A stretch of 64,000 bases of DNA from Rhodovastum sp963804495 (GCA_963804495.1 CAWDQN010000008.1:1-64000); one strand, 5' to 3'; positions 1-9,786 are shown, numbered from the stretch's first letter. Numbers and translations: made by a program. Notes: generated from the letters alone by a model not told the origin.

Positions 1-126
1 AAACCCTTCGGAGAAGGTGCCGGATTACAGCGTGATCCGGTGCCGGTTTCGAGCGTGATGAGGTGCCGCTTTGCAGCGTGATGACCTGCCGGTTTGGAGC
101 GTGCCGGGGTGCCGAATTCAGCGTGA
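1..126. repeat. Short tandem repeats, probable IS21-family terminus remnant
   Basis: The hexamer GCGTGA or a one-base variant recurs at 30, 53, 76, 99 and 121, giving units of 23, 23, 23 and 22 bp, each also carrying a CCGGTTT- or GGTGCCG-like block. IS21-family elements are known to have several repeated transposase-binding sites of about this size inside their ends, so this is probably the end of such an element lying mostly to the left of the window. The array stops where a different transposase fragment begins. The family call rests on the repeat architecture only. Confidence 0.4.
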
Positions 127-492
127 CCGCCAGCGAAACGCAACGTGCTCCTCGCACAACCGCGCCAACTCGCGCGCACTGCCAATCTTCTTCACCGTCG
201 CATACAGCCACAACGCCACCAGAATGCGCGGGTCCGCCGGCGGATGACCGACATGCCCTTCCACCGCCTTGATGGTCGCCAGCAACGGCGTCAGGTCGAG
301 CCCTTCGACGAATTGCCAAACCAGACGCACCCGGTGATCCTCCGGCACCAACTGGTCGAGGCTGAACGGACGCCACTCGACCTGGCTGCGCTCGGCACAC
401 CGCAGCCGTGGCACGCCGCCTCCCGACCGCGTCGGTGGCGCCTGATCAGGTAGAGCCTCGAACAACTCAGCCGCTTCACCCGATGCCGTCAC
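118..492 (-). pseudogene. Truncated IS1182/IS5-type transposase (N-terminal part)
   Basis: The reading frame starts at a GTG and encodes about 124 residues. It matches the N-terminal DUF772-type region of IS1182/IS5-like transposases: LVPEDHRVR near residue 48, then HPPADPRILVALWLYA, then ARLCEEHVAFRW. Complete members continue for several hundred residues with the DDE catalytic domain. Here the frame ends at the very point where that region should continue and runs into the tandem repeats at 1-126, so the gene was cut by another insertion and cannot be active. It belongs to a pile-up of broken insertion sequences filling the left end of the window. Confidence 0.7.
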
Positions 493-663
493 CCCACCCT
501 CACCCCCCAGGATGGGGCGATTCTAGATGCCGAATCAGCAGATTGCACCCCACTGCGGGGAACAGCAGGGAAAGATTTTCAGCCTCTGAGCTCGGCTTTC
601 CGCCATCCATTTCTTGATCCCACCGGTTCGGCGTAGCGTCGGGTGGCGGAGGTTTTGAGTTCG

Positions 664-2118
664 TCAGGCGGCGTAGCACACGGTGTCGACGAGACTGTGC
701 AGGAAAGTCGTGGGAATTTCGATGACGTCCTTGCCCGGCCGGGACATTGAAAAATGCGGTGGGCACCAAAGTGCCCGGCGGACCGCGGCGATGGCATCGC
801 TGAAGGTGGGCTCCTGCTTGGCGTACCAGGCAGCCCCGCGCGGGCGCAGGGCGGTGGTCGGTGCCCGCATCAATTGGTCGGCCCATAGCGTCACCAGCGA
901 GAACAACCCAAGCAGTGCGGGGGTGGTGCGCAGGATGGCCAGGTCCGACCATTGCCGCTGGGTCTCGACGCCGAGATGGCGACGGACTTCCTGAAACGTC
1001 GTCTCCACCCGCCAGCGCGAGACGAAGCAGTTGAGGATGTCCGCCGGCGTGTCGTCGAGGTTGGTGCTGAGGAAGGCCTGCGGCTCGCGCTGGCCGGACG
1101 GGTCGCGCACCAGCACCCAGCGGATGGGCGCCGGCGGCAGGCCGGCATGGTACCAGACCGCGGTGCCGGAGACGATCTCGACCAGCCTTGTCTCGCCGCC
1201 ATACCAGTCGGTCACCTGTAGCTTCGTCCAGGCGGTTGCTGGGTTTTCCAGGATGGCGCTGAGCTTCGGCAGACGCTTGCCTTTCAGCGGCGCACGACCG
1301 CGCTGGCCGGGCCGGCGAGGCGGGGCCGGCGCGAACAGGTTTGCATCAAGCCGCAGGCGAGTGATCAGACGGACGTGACGGCGGACCGCGGCGATCAGTT
1401 CGAGGGTGGCGAAGCTGCTATCGCCGACGATGGTGATGCGGCGGCCTGGCAGCCAGCGCCGCGTTTGCAGAATTGCCTGGATTGCCCAGCGGGTCAGCGG
1501 CTTGTGGCGCCGGCCCCGTTTCTCGTTGCTGCGTTGGGACGGCGCCAGGATGGTCAGGAACGGCAGCGCCCAGCGCCGCTTCGCCCACGGCACCGGCAGC
1601 ACCACCATAAGCGACAGCCAGCGCAGGCCGCTGGTCTTGACGAAGAAGCCGCGCGAGGAGCGCACCGGATCGCGGTAGATGCCGCGGGCCGCGATGTTCG
1701 GCCCCCAGCGCCGCTCGATGGTGTCGTCGATGCCGATCACCACCTCGCCAGTCGGCAGCAAGGCGTCGAGCAGATGAACGAGCAGTCTGCGTGCCATGGC
1801 GTGCGAATTCCAGCGCGCCTCGCTCAGGACTTCGTGGAAGCGGCCGAAGCCCGGTTGGTCGGCCAGCCCCATCACCCGCAAGGCGGCGCTGACCGTCCGC
1901 TGGCCTGGTGCCAGCACCGCGCCGGCCACCAGGACCAGCACGCGCTGCCAGACCGGCGCGGTGAAACAGTCGCGGAATGGCACCAGCCAGGTCACCAGCA
2001 GCGACGGCACGGTGATGCCGCCGGAGGAAATGGGGGCGGCAGGGATGCGATCGGGTGTCATCGAATCCGTAGAATCGAACGACGCCCGTGTCGCAAGCCG
2101 CGCCGTTGCTTCGCTCAT
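664..2118 (-). CDS. DDE transposase (IS701/IS4-like)
   Basis: This 484-residue protein looks like a full-length cut-and-paste transposase. Candidate DDE residues are the Asp in VIGIDDTIERRWG (about residue 128), the Asp in TIVGDSSFATLEL (about 232) and the Glu in SRWRVETTFQEVRRHLGVET (about 373). The last block, with the following TQRQWSD and RTTP, resembles the DDE_5/IS4-like fold. I see no internal stop or frameshift, so the element may be functional. Terminal inverted repeats were not located with confidence. The family label (IS701 versus another IS4-related group) is uncertain; that it is a transposase is not. Confidence 0.75.
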   Translation of the reverse strand: MSEATARLATRASFDSTDSMTPDRIPAAPISSGGITVPSLLVTWLVPFRDCFTAPVWQRVLVLVAGAVLAPGQRTVSAALRVMGLADQPGFGRFHEVLSEARWNSHAMARRLLVHLLDALLPTGEVVIGIDDTIERRWGPNIAARGIYRDPVRSSRGFFVKTSGLRWLSLMVVLPVPWAKRRWALPFLTILAPSQRSNEKRGRRHKPLTRWAIQAILQTRRWLPGRRITIVGDSSFATLELIAAVRRHVRLITRLRLDANLFAPAPPRRPGQRGRAPLKGKRLPKLSAILENPATAWTKLQVTDWYGGETRLVEIVSGTAVWYHAGLPPAPIRWVLVRDPSGQREPQAFLSTNLDDTPADILNCFVSRWRVETTFQEVRRHLGVETQRQWSDLAILRTTPALLGLFSLVTLWADQLMRAPTTALRPRGAAWYAKQEPTFSDAIAAVRRALWCPPHFSMSRPGKDVIEIPTTFLHSLVDTVCYAA

Positions 2119-2162
2119 TCGTGGCGATGCGCCGTCCCCAGGCCACCTATAATATAGTGTGC

Positions 2163-2444
2163 ATGACCGACGGCATCGTCCAGCGCATCGAGCGCTTTAC
2201 CTTCAGCCGCGGCGCTGTGCTGGTCGAGCGCCGCAACCGCGGCTACTCGCTCTACCACGCCGCCTCCGGGGCGCCGGTCGCACGCCTGCGCCCGAACGCC
2301 GACAACGATCGCGTCGAGGTGCTCTACTGGTCACTCAAGAAGGAATGCTGGTCACCCACCGGCCCGTTCGGCCGCACCGTCCTGCCGCTCGAAGACGCCC
2401 TCCGCTTCATCGCCACCGAGGATATCTTCTGGGCGCTGGTCTGA
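2163..2444 (+). CDS. Small uncharacterised protein, DUF3024-like
   Basis: The product has about 93 residues if translation begins at the ATG 9 bases after a TATAAT hexamer (2149-2154); an in-frame ATG at 2088 is also possible. It contains LVERRNRGYSL, then APVARLRPN, then VEVLYWS, and ends with PLEDALRFIATEDIFWALV. This order (ERR, pvAxLR, LYW, terminal iFW) resembles small DUF3024-type proteins of unknown function. There is no signal peptide or membrane segment. The gene lies between two insertion sequences and diverges from the transposase on its left, so it may be a passenger gene or a stranded host gene. The TATAAT so close to the ATG would imply a nearly leaderless transcript, but no convincing -35 box is visible. 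Confidence 0.5.
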   Translation: MTDGIVQRIERFTFSRGAVLVERRNRGYSLYHAASGAPVARLRPNADNDRVEVLYWSLKKECWSPTGPFGRTVLPLEDALRFIATEDIFWALV

Positions 2445-2651
2445 TGCGCACGTGGAATCACCGGCGGAAAGTCAAGCTGAGCATCCGCATCATGAACCCG
2501 GCGGGGGGCTTGTATTGCTTTCCTTCGCATCGGCGCCATCACCCGTTCCGAACACCATCTTCCGTGCCATCTCACCGCGCCACGCCTTCAAACGGCGTTG
2601 CAACGTTCTCAGCAGCCCGTCCGGGTAGGCGCCAGGATAAACTTCCTGCAG

Positions 2652-4025
2652 TCACTCCAACAGTTCCCGGCCGCTTCGCCATGGTTCCGCATCGAACCAG
2701 TTGCGAATCTCCGACACGACCGCAGCCAACGGATCGGGACGTCGCCGCAAACGCTTGGCCTTGACCTTCGGTTTCGCTGTTGGACGAGCGTCGCCGTCCT
2801 GCCACGCACCGCGCGGTCCGGAGAGGAACGCATCCAATGTGGGGGCACTGACCGCCCCATTGTCTCCTTTCATCGGCGCATCTGCAATCTCGACGAGGCG
2901 CTGTTGGGCCACGCGCATCTCGTGCCGCAGGCTCATCGGATCGAGGGTAGCCCGCAGCGTCTCCAGCCGTCGCCGCACCTCGGCCGATGTCCGCGGATCG
3001 GCGAGCAGGCGTTGGCAGGGTGTCGCCGGGCGGTGGTACTTCTTGTTGACCCGCGCGCCGTCGCGCTCTTTTCCCGCCAACTTGAACGAGGGCTGGAAAA
3101 AGTTCACGAACAGCCGTGTGGTTTTGTGGAGCTGCGCCAACGCCGCCGCCGCTTCCAGTCCCTCGAACCGGCGATAGGCGACGATGCGGCGCACCACGAC
3201 GCCGTTCTTCTGCTCGATCCAGGCGTGGTCGTTCTTGCGATACGGCCGACAGCGCGTGAATGCGATCCCCTCCGACTGGCAATAAGCGTGCACCGTCTCG
3301 TTGATAAACACGCTGTCATTGTCGTTGTCGAAGCCGAGCAACGGAAACGGCAGCAGCTTGCGCAACTCGCCCAGAACCTCGATCAGCAGGTGCTGTTCGC
3401 GGACCAGTAGCGGCGCGCATTCCGTCCATCCCGATGCGATGTCGGTCAGCACAAGAGTCTGCACGAAGCTGCCGCTCGCCGAGGGACCGCTGTGCGCCAC
3501 CAGATCCGCCGCCACGACCCCCGGTGCCGGATCATCCCAATCGGCGAAGGTGCGAACCGGCACGCTGCGCCGGATCCCGACCGAGCCACCAACCCGGCGG
3601 CGTTTCCACCCACCAGCCTGCTCGCGAACATCCCGCAGCGCCCGGTCCATCGTCGCCGCGCTCATCGTCAGCAAGCCAGCTCGCACTTCCGGCGCAAGTT
3701 GCAGGTGACCATGCCGCTCCAGCGATTCCACCAGAACCGCAACGAGCGGCTTCAGCCGCTTGCCGCAGACCCGGTCTGATGCCTCCCAGACAACGATCAG
3801 CGCCTCACGCACTGCCGCGTCGTAAAGCCTCTGCCCCGGGCGGGCGCCGGATCGCGGCGCGGACGGGCCATTCCGCAGCAGCCGCATCACGTGCTTGCGA
3901 TGAAACCCGGTGATCGCAACAAATTCATCGAGAATACGGACCTTCTCGGCCCGGTTGCCCCGGCCATATCGCTCAGCCGTCGCCCGGACCAACTCGTGAC
4001 GAACCACCATGCTGACCCTCCTCAT
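2652..4025 (-). CDS. Integrase-core (rve) transposase, ISNCY-like
   Basis: The product is a transposase of about 457 residues with a retroviral-integrase-type catalytic core. The N-terminus (ELVRATAERYGRGNRAEKVRIL and following) is a helix-turn-helix region, the middle carries GFDNDNDSVFIN with a catalytic Asp, and KNDHAWIEQKNGVVVRR supplies the catalytic Glu. The chosen ATG at 4025 has GGGGGAGGAGC a few bases upstream; the frame stays open a further 55 codons upstream, but that stretch has no better ribosome site. The C-terminus is Lys/Arg-rich. The gene looks intact. It lies between a DUF3024-like gene and an IS5-type fragment. Confidence 0.75.
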   Translation of the reverse strand: MRRVSMVVRHELVRATAERYGRGNRAEKVRILDEFVAITGFHRKHVMRLLRNGPSAPRSGARPGQRLYDAAVREALIVVWEASDRVCGKRLKPLVAVLVESLERHGHLQLAPEVRAGLLTMSAATMDRALRDVREQAGGWKRRRVGGSVGIRRSVPVRTFADWDDPAPGVVAADLVAHSGPSASGSFVQTLVLTDIASGWTECAPLLVREQHLLIEVLGELRKLLPFPLLGFDNDNDSVFINETVHAYCQSEGIAFTRCRPYRKNDHAWIEQKNGVVVRRIVAYRRFEGLEAAAALAQLHKTTRLFVNFFQPSFKLAGKERDGARVNKKYHRPATPCQRLLADPRTSAEVRRRLETLRATLDPMSLRHEMRVAQQRLVEIADAPMKGDNGAVSAPTLDAFLSGPRGAWQDGDARPTAKPKVKAKRLRRRPDPLAAVVSEIRNWFDAEPWRSGRELLE

Positions 4026-4259
4026 CGCCGCTCCTCCCCCAACAGCCAGGTAGGGAGCAAATCGCCTCCTCGCCGTCCAGGATGGCCAGTCACGACCGCC
4101 CTTGCTTGGGCGACCAACACACCCCACTTGACGGCGTTTCTTGGTTCGGCTGAAGGGGGCCGTTTCTTCGTCCCGGCCTGAAACCCCCAAGGCGTCCGCG
4201 TGCAGGCGCGGTCAAGGATGGCCGAAGGCCACCGCGCGATCTTGCGCGGCGCGCAGCGT

Positions 4260-4617
4260 CCTTGACGGTGGCGAGCACGGCGCCACGCTGGACCAGGATG
4301 GCGGCATCCCGCTGGTCATGCGGCTGTTGCGGCTCTGCCCGTGGATACTGACCGTAGTGGTCGATGGCGGCTACAAGACGCGGTTCATCGACTATGTGCA
4401 GCAGGCCAAGAACCGTGTTGTCGAGGTCGTCAAACGCCCCGATTTCGCCAAAGGGTTCGTGCTTCTGCCCAAGCGATGGAGAGTTGAGCAAAGCATCGGG
4501 GCGCTGACTGGCTCACGCCGCCTGAAGCTCGATTACGAAACGCTGACACACGTATCCGCTGCTACCATGCTCTTCGCCTCTATCACACGCCTGCTCGCGT
4601 CCATAACTATGGCCTGA
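4260..4617 (+). pseudogene. IS5-family transposase, C-terminal remnant
   Basis: About 115 codons resemble the last third of IS5-group transposases: QDGGIPLV, then VVVDGGYKTRF (catalytic Asp region), then KRPDFAKGFVLLPKRWRVEQ, which carries the catalytic Glu and the hallmark LPKRW. The C-terminal SRRLKLDYE and the helix after it are also typical. The N-terminal half is missing and the open frame before 4260 does not look like transposase, so this is a truncated relic abutting the neighbouring ISNCY-like element. The left boundary is approximate. Confidence 0.65.
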
Positions 4618-4673
4618 CCCTTTCCCAACGGACTCTTAGAAAGCCTCCGCCGACACCATCCAAAACAGGTAAT

Positions 4674-6798
4674 TCAAGGTGCGATTCCAACTAATTGAAC
4701 AACTAGTTCGGAGGTTGCGGCTGTATTGGCTGCCGCCAAGTAGCTATCCGATAAAGCCATCGCTGTTGTTACTGACGCGGCCGTTCCATTAAACGCATCC
4801 ATGACGGCGTGCGCATGCGTTATGTTGCTGAGACCATCTGTTATAGCGTAATGGGCGCCGACAAGTTCTTTGTTGGCAAGATACTGAGCATCGGCTGAGC
4901 TGCCACTTGGGGCGTTCGCCCCGTTGATGATTGCTAATATAAATGTGGCTTGAGTGACAGCACCGTTCTGCAATGCGTCAACCCAGTAATTGAGCCCTCC
5001 TGGGTCAGGCGCTCTGCCTAATACATTCTGGTAGATATCCGTCACGAATGTCTGCGTTGACAGTCCAGCTGGGTATTGTGACACTGATTCAGGTTGGACG
5101 GAAAAACTTTCCGCGATTTGTGACAATCCGAACCCCTCGCTCAGGCTGCCTGCCCAATAATCTAATCCGGCTGCATCAGGAGCGCGGTTAAAGTAGCCGA
5201 TATACAACTCCGTTAGCGCGCTGAGTTCGGATGCCGGTAAGGCGAGGACTTCAGTTAGCAATGCCACATTCAGTGTCTGATCAGCGAAGTTGAGGCTCGT
5301 TGCTCCGACTAACGTGTGAGATCCATCTAGGAGCGCTTTATCTTGGATCGTTATCGACGACGTCCCCACCTGTAATGCAAAATTATTCGAAGTATCTGCA
5401 AATGTTACCTCTCCAGACTCTAGATTTATTCCTCCTCCCCCCTGAAAGGAGACATATGTGATGTTGGTTAAAACAGCATTCTGCCCCAAGCCAGCGCTTT
5501 CACTTAAGTTCCATACCCCGTTAGCACTCTCGGTCGCAGAGTAGTCCGCTAAATTGCCCAGAAAATATACCGTATCTATCCCGCCGCCGCCATTAACTTT
5601 AATAGGATCGCTCGGAGTTCCGACAGCGCTATTGGCGGGTTGAGTGCCGGACAAAACTATTTGGTCGTTAGCGATGCTCCCGGTAAAAGAATCCCGCCCG
5701 GGGCTTAAGTAATCTTTTGCACCGAACCAGGAGGCAATTACCAATTGAGCTGGCTTGCCACGCAAATCAAACGAAGTGGGAAAACTTGCCAAATACTGAG
5801 AAAACTGGGCCGAATTCTCTGGCGGAGTGCCAGGATATACGGCCCAAATATTGACGCCATCAAACCACTGACTAGAGCTATTTTCGCTAATTGCCTGGAA
5901 TAATGATTGGTAGAGCCATTCTTGCTGGACCCAGTCAGGGACTGCGTTGGTTGGACCAGCTCCGCTTGGATTATTAACCACACCGTGGAATGATTGTCCT
6001 CCGAACTCTGAAAAATAAAGCGGTTCATTGTATTGAGCCGATAGCGCCTCCAATGCCGCCAAAATGTTTATAGGGCCAGCGCTACCGCCAAACGTGTTTA
6101 CCGTGGCCGGAACCGTGTTATTTGTCCAGCCGGCCAGGACGTTCTGAGTAGGTTGGATTCGTGCTCGAAGTTAGTCCATAATAAGCATCTACGCCTATTA
6201 CATTTACTTTATCCCAAAACGATACCTCGGTCGGCAAAACTGTCGCGTAGGTAAGAGGGCCGTTGTAAGTTTGCTTTGTATCGTTTATAATATTCGTCCA
6301 CTGCGCAAGATAGTTTACCGTATCAAAACCTGTGTTTTCCGTTCCTACGACGACCATGCTTGCACCAACCTGCTGCGCGAGCGAGCCGACCGAGCCCATA
6401 TAGGACGCCCATTGTGACAAAAACGTATTCGCGTTAAATCCAGATCCGACGCTAAATGAATTAATGTTGTCTGGAAGAGACCCGTTCGAGCCGGTGGCAT
6501 CTTTGGTTTGGGCTTGAGGTTTGAGTATAACACTAAGCCCTAGTTGGCTTGCTGCATTCGAAATCGCCTGTATCTCGGAAAGTGATGCCGTATGTATTCC
6601 GGACACATTAAAACTAGGAACGAGATTTCCGGTATTTTCATCGACAGGAACTCCCCAGCCGATAGACACTGTATTCACCCCAGAATTTTTATAATCTTGA
6701 AATAAAGAAGAGATCTGTGTAAGATCAGCAGCGCTGAACGCGCCGTCAGGAAAGTTATTAAGATCGAAAAACTCAATTGATTGGGTCTTGAACGTCAT
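4674..6798 (-). pseudogene. Glycoside hydrolase (GH113-like) with DUF4214 repeats, frameshifted
   Basis: Two adjacent frames (6118-6798 and 4674-6062) join into one 707-residue protein if one extra base near 6150 is removed. The N-terminal half looks like a TIM-barrel glycosidase related to GH113 mannanases: GVNTVSIGWG early, VVVGTENTGF with a candidate acid/base Glu (about residue 155), and LYFSEFGGQSF with a candidate nucleophile Glu (about 262). A Gly/Asn/Ser-rich region follows, then two DUF4214 units (LYIGYFNRAPDAAGLDYW and IYQNVLGRAPDPGGLNYW). DUF4214 is common in large secreted proteins of this bacterial group. No N-terminal signal peptide is visible, which fits export by a type I system (inference). 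GGGGAG precedes the ATG. Base composition is close to 50% G+C, well below the neighbours, which suggests transfer. Confidence 0.65.
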
Positions 6799-7145
6799 CG
6801 ACTGTTGCTCCCCGAAGGCGTGCTGCTCGTTATTGATTAAGTCGAAACCAACGCCAGACTAGATAGTTCAAGATTTCCTTGGGCGTCGGAGGTCCATGAT
6901 TGAACAAGCGCGGCCATGATGGCGAAATGGGTCGGTGTATCCGTCAGTTCACTTTGGGTCAGTGTCATCCACAGTCGTGGCGCTCCCTCGAAGGTTCCGA
7001 ACAGGCTAAGGCAAGCGGTTGCGCCGCGCAAGCGTAACCGGGCAAAACACCCCGCAGCGGACACAGCTATTGGGGCGTACAGGGCCTGACCGGCCCCCGC
7101 AGTCAGCCTACCAACCCATCAGAACCCCATCCAGAGCAATCCCAA
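6799..7145. other. Gap between glycosidase and integrase, no confident gene
   Basis: A 75-codon frame on the minus strand (6837-7064) ends in LVQSWTSDAQGNLELSSLALVST. It has no recognisable domain and no clear ribosome site, so I do not call it a gene. No RNA gene, strong palindrome or insertion-sequence end was seen. Confidence 0.4.
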
Positions 7146-8397
7146 TCACCGCCATTCTGGCCGAAGCTCATCCTTGATCGCCGAAATGCTAACGTCGGCA
7201 TAGTGTTGATTGATCATCGTGCTGGTGGTGCCGCACATCTCCGCCAGATGGAAGATCGGAACCTTGGCAATCAGCTGCTGGCTGATAAAGAAGTGCCGGA
7301 ACGAATACGAGGTCCGCTTGGCGCCTCGATAATCCTTTTTCAATCCAGCCGCATCGAGCAACTGGTTAAAACCCTTGTTCACCGATCCAAGGCGCTCGCC
7401 TCTCTCATTACAGAACACCGGGTCAGTCGGGCGCGGTTTGCGGCCGGTGTCGCGCTGGAACTGTTCCCATAGCCGATCGAACCAAGGGATCACCGCATGC
7501 TTTGGCGGAAAGCTGCGCGACTTGCCCTTGCCGTGCACCCGAAGATCAATGTCCCGCTTCCCGATCGGCTGTTCCCGCGTGGCCTCATAGCCAAGCACAT
7601 CCGCCCAGTTCAGCTTGAGCGCTTCGGTCGGCCGCATGCCGGAGAAGGCCAGGATCGATATCCAGCAATGCAAGATCAGGCCGATCCCGCCTGACAGCCG
7701 GATGCAGGCCATGCACCGTCAACCGCTCCAGGCTCAGTTCCTCCAGCCGGGTGAACTCGTCCGCGCTAAACGAGGGCCGAGCGTTGGGCTTGCCGGTCTT
7801 CCGGATTTCGATGTCAGGTATGTCGTTGATCAGCCCATTTCGTTTCGCGTATTTGAGGAAAGTCCGAAGCACCACACCCTCGGTGCCGATCGAACTTGCG
7901 GTGGGCTTGATGCGCTGGCTGTCGGTGACCGGTCGCCGGATCGATCGGCCGTTCCGCATATAGGTAAGGTACTTGATCGACTTGCCCGGACCCTTGCTCC
8001 AGTAGCCGTATCGCCATTCCCAGAACCGGTTGACCGCCACCTCGTTGATGGTGTCGATCGGCTGCTGGTCCCAGAACCCGGCGATGTAGCGGGTGGCGAT
8101 CCCCTTGTGCTGGATGGCCATCCCCGCCTTCATGGTGCCCCGCTCGACCTCAAGGTCCAGCTGCTCGCACCAGCGTTCCACCACCGACGCGACCGGGTGC
8201 TTCTTGACGGTCAGGCCGCTGTTCGCACGGGCCTTGGCTTCGCCCCAGACTTCCATCGCAGCGTGATGGGCCTGGGTCGGGTCGGTGGTCTCCAGCGCCT
8301 TGCGTATCTGTCCCTGACCCTTGAGGCTGAACCTGACCCAGTAGGGCCCGCCTTCCTTGCGCTGATCAAGGGTGAAGGGGTCCTTCAGCGTTTTCAT
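7146..8397 (-). pseudogene. Phage-type tyrosine recombinase (integrase), frameshifted
   Basis: Frames 7585-8397 and 7146-7712 join into a 416-residue integrase when one extra base at about 7679-7680 is removed. The N-terminal arm carries a core-binding SAM-like domain. The catalytic domain shows the first Arg in FSGMRPTEALKL, the RH pair in SYSFRHFFISQQL and the nucleophile Tyr in INQHYADV. The gene starts 178 bp from the 3' end of tRNA-Ala and points away from it, the classic position for the integrase of an element inserted in a tRNA gene. It probably catalysed entry of the accessory DNA to its left. The frameshift would inactivate it unless it is an assembly error. Confidence 0.75.
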
Positions 8398-8574
8398 TCG
8401 TAGCGCACCTCCGCATTAGTCGGTCAAGCGACCGTGCTACAGGTGTGCTTTCGAGGGTGCTAAGCCATTGATCTCTGGTGGCACTGTACACCCTGTGCTA
8501 ACGGTGTGCTAGCGTATTTTCGCCGCCACGAAAGGGCAACCAGCTTGGCAAGCGCTTGTTTTAACTGGGGAAAC

Positions 8575-8650
8575 TGGTGGAGCCAATCGGAATCGAACCG
8601 ACGACCTCCTGAATGCCATTCAGGCGCTCTCCCAACTGAGCTATGGCCCC
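8575..8650 (-). tRNA. tRNA-Ala (anticodon GGC)
   Basis: The minus strand folds into a full 76-nt cloverleaf: acceptor GGGGCCA paired with TGGCTCC, D-arm containing AGCTCAGTTGGGAGAGC, anticodon stem CCTGA/TCAGG around loop ATGGCAT (anticodon GGC, alanine), T-arm with GGTTCGATTCC, and an encoded CCA end. Its 3' end faces the integrase, so it is the probable attB/attL site of the accessory region at 1-8.57 kb. Confidence 0.95.
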
Positions 8651-8748
8651 ACTGGTAACGTGTGCCCCGGGGTTGGGTCCCGAGCGCAGAGAGCGGCATA
8701 TAGACGCGGGCCGACGACACAATCAAGGGCCGGAATCACAGATTTGAC

Positions 8749-9156
8749 ATGTGCACACCACCATGGCGTCCGGCGAATGAACCGGCTTCGGTCAACGCCG
8801 AATCCGTGCTGCTGGAATGGCTCGCCGCCGTGCGCGGCATGGGCGTCAATGGGCCTGATGGGCTACGCGATTGGGCGCGCCGCGACCCGGCGGGCTTTCG
8901 CGCGGCGTTTTGCGCCTTCGCGCGCATCGATCCTGCCGTCGCGGACGCGGCGGCCGGATGGCTGCTCGGCGCCGGCGTGCGCCCCGATGACCGTGTTCAC
9001 TGGACCGGCAAGGCCAGGAACCCCTGCCTTGCCGCCCTGGCGGCGATCGGTGGCGTGCTCACCGCCGATCCGGCAGGGGCGACGATCGTGACCGGGCGGC
9101 CGCCGATCTGGCCGCCGCCGCTCAGGCCGCCAGTTGCAGGTCCGGATGAACGGTGA
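8749..9156 (+). CDS. Hypothetical protein, faint acyl-CoA synthetase N-terminal resemblance
   Basis: The 135-residue frame encodes LLEWLAAVRGMGVNGPDGL, then DWARRDPAGFRAAFCAFARI, then LLGAGVRPDDRVHWTGKAR. The second block recalls the start of acetoacetyl/acetyl-CoA synthetases (W..dp..Fw.a...f..i) and the third recalls the GvrpgDrV helix of AMP-forming ligases, but the ATP-binding and adenylation motifs are absent. It could be a small stand-alone protein or a decayed remnant. It converges on scoB with a 35-bp overlap of 3' ends, so at least the last residues are doubtful. No good ribosome site is visible before the chosen ATG. Confidence 0.4.
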   Translation: MCTPPWRPANEPASVNAESVLLEWLAAVRGMGVNGPDGLRDWARRDPAGFRAAFCAFARIDPAVADAAAGWLLGAGVRPDDRVHWTGKARNPCLAALAAIGGVLTADPAGATIVTGRPPIWPPPLRPPVAGPDER

Positions 9157-9772
9157 AACCGGCCTCGGTCTTCTGGCGGATTTCCTCAACCGTCACGCCG
9201 GGGGCGATGTCGACCAGCACCACGCCCTGCGGGGTGATGGCGAACACGCCCAGTTCGCTGATCACCGTGTCGACCACGCCGGCACCGGTAAGCGGCAGGG
9301 TGCAGCGCTTCAGCAGCTTGGGCTTGCCGCCGGCCGTGTGCTCCATCAGCACCACCACCCGACGCACCCCGGCCACCAGGTCCATCGCCCCCCCCATGCC
9401 CTTCACCATCTTTCCCGGGATCATCCAGTTGGCGAGGTCGCCCTGCTCGCTGACCTGCAGGGCACCGAGGATCGACAGATCGATATGCCCGCCACGCACC
9501 ATGGCGAAGCTTGTCGCGCTGTCGAAGAAACTGGTGGTGGGCACCTGAGTCACGGTCTGTTTGCCGGCATTGATGAGGTCGGCGTCCTCCTCGCCCTCGA
9601 AGGGAAAGGGGCCCATGCCCATCATGCCGTTCTCGCTGTGCAGCTGGATGTCCATCCCCTCGGGAATGAAGTTGGCCACCAGCGTGGGAATGCCGATGCC
9701 GAGATTGACGTAGAACCCGTCTTCCAGCTCACGGGCGGCGCGTGCCGCCATTTCGTCGCGTGTCCAGGCCAT
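9122..9772 (-). CDS. scoB: 3-oxoacid CoA-transferase subunit B
   Basis: This 216-residue protein is the beta subunit of succinyl-CoA:3-oxoacid (acetoacetate) CoA-transferase, which moves CoA between succinyl-CoA and acetoacetate in ketone-body and PHB turnover. The catalytic Glu lies in the LHSENGMMG motif (about residue 47), following GIGIPTLVANFIP. MVKGMGGAMDLVAGV and the C-terminal VTVEEIRQKTEA are also family hallmarks, and the length is normal. A strong purine-rich ribosome site lies in the 14-bp gap after scoA, so the two subunits form one operon. Possible relatives such as AtoA act on similar substrates; exact specificity cannot be read from sequence. Confidence 0.92.
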   Translation of the reverse strand: MAWTRDEMAARAARELEDGFYVNLGIGIPTLVANFIPEGMDIQLHSENGMMGMGPFPFEGEEDADLINAGKQTVTQVPTTSFFDSATSFAMVRGGHIDLSILGALQVSEQGDLANWMIPGKMVKGMGGAMDLVAGVRRVVVLMEHTAGGKPKLLKRCTLPLTGAGVVDTVISELGVFAITPQGVVLVDIAPGVTVEEIRQKTEAGFTVHPDLQLAA

Positions 9773-9786
9773 GTCCGTATCCCCCC

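Noticed and set aside
121..160. CRISPR-like array at the left end
   Set aside because: Units of 22-23 bp have no constant repeat plus variable spacer structure; they are tandem, imperfect and lie at a transposon end.
6837..7064. 75-residue gene between glycosidase and integrase
   Set aside because: No ribosome site, no domain and no codon pattern distinct from background.
8460..8726. 88-codon frame on the minus strand across the tRNA
   Set aside because: It translates the tRNA-Ala gene itself (SSVGRAPEWHSGGRRFDSDW is a familiar artefact of translated tRNA).
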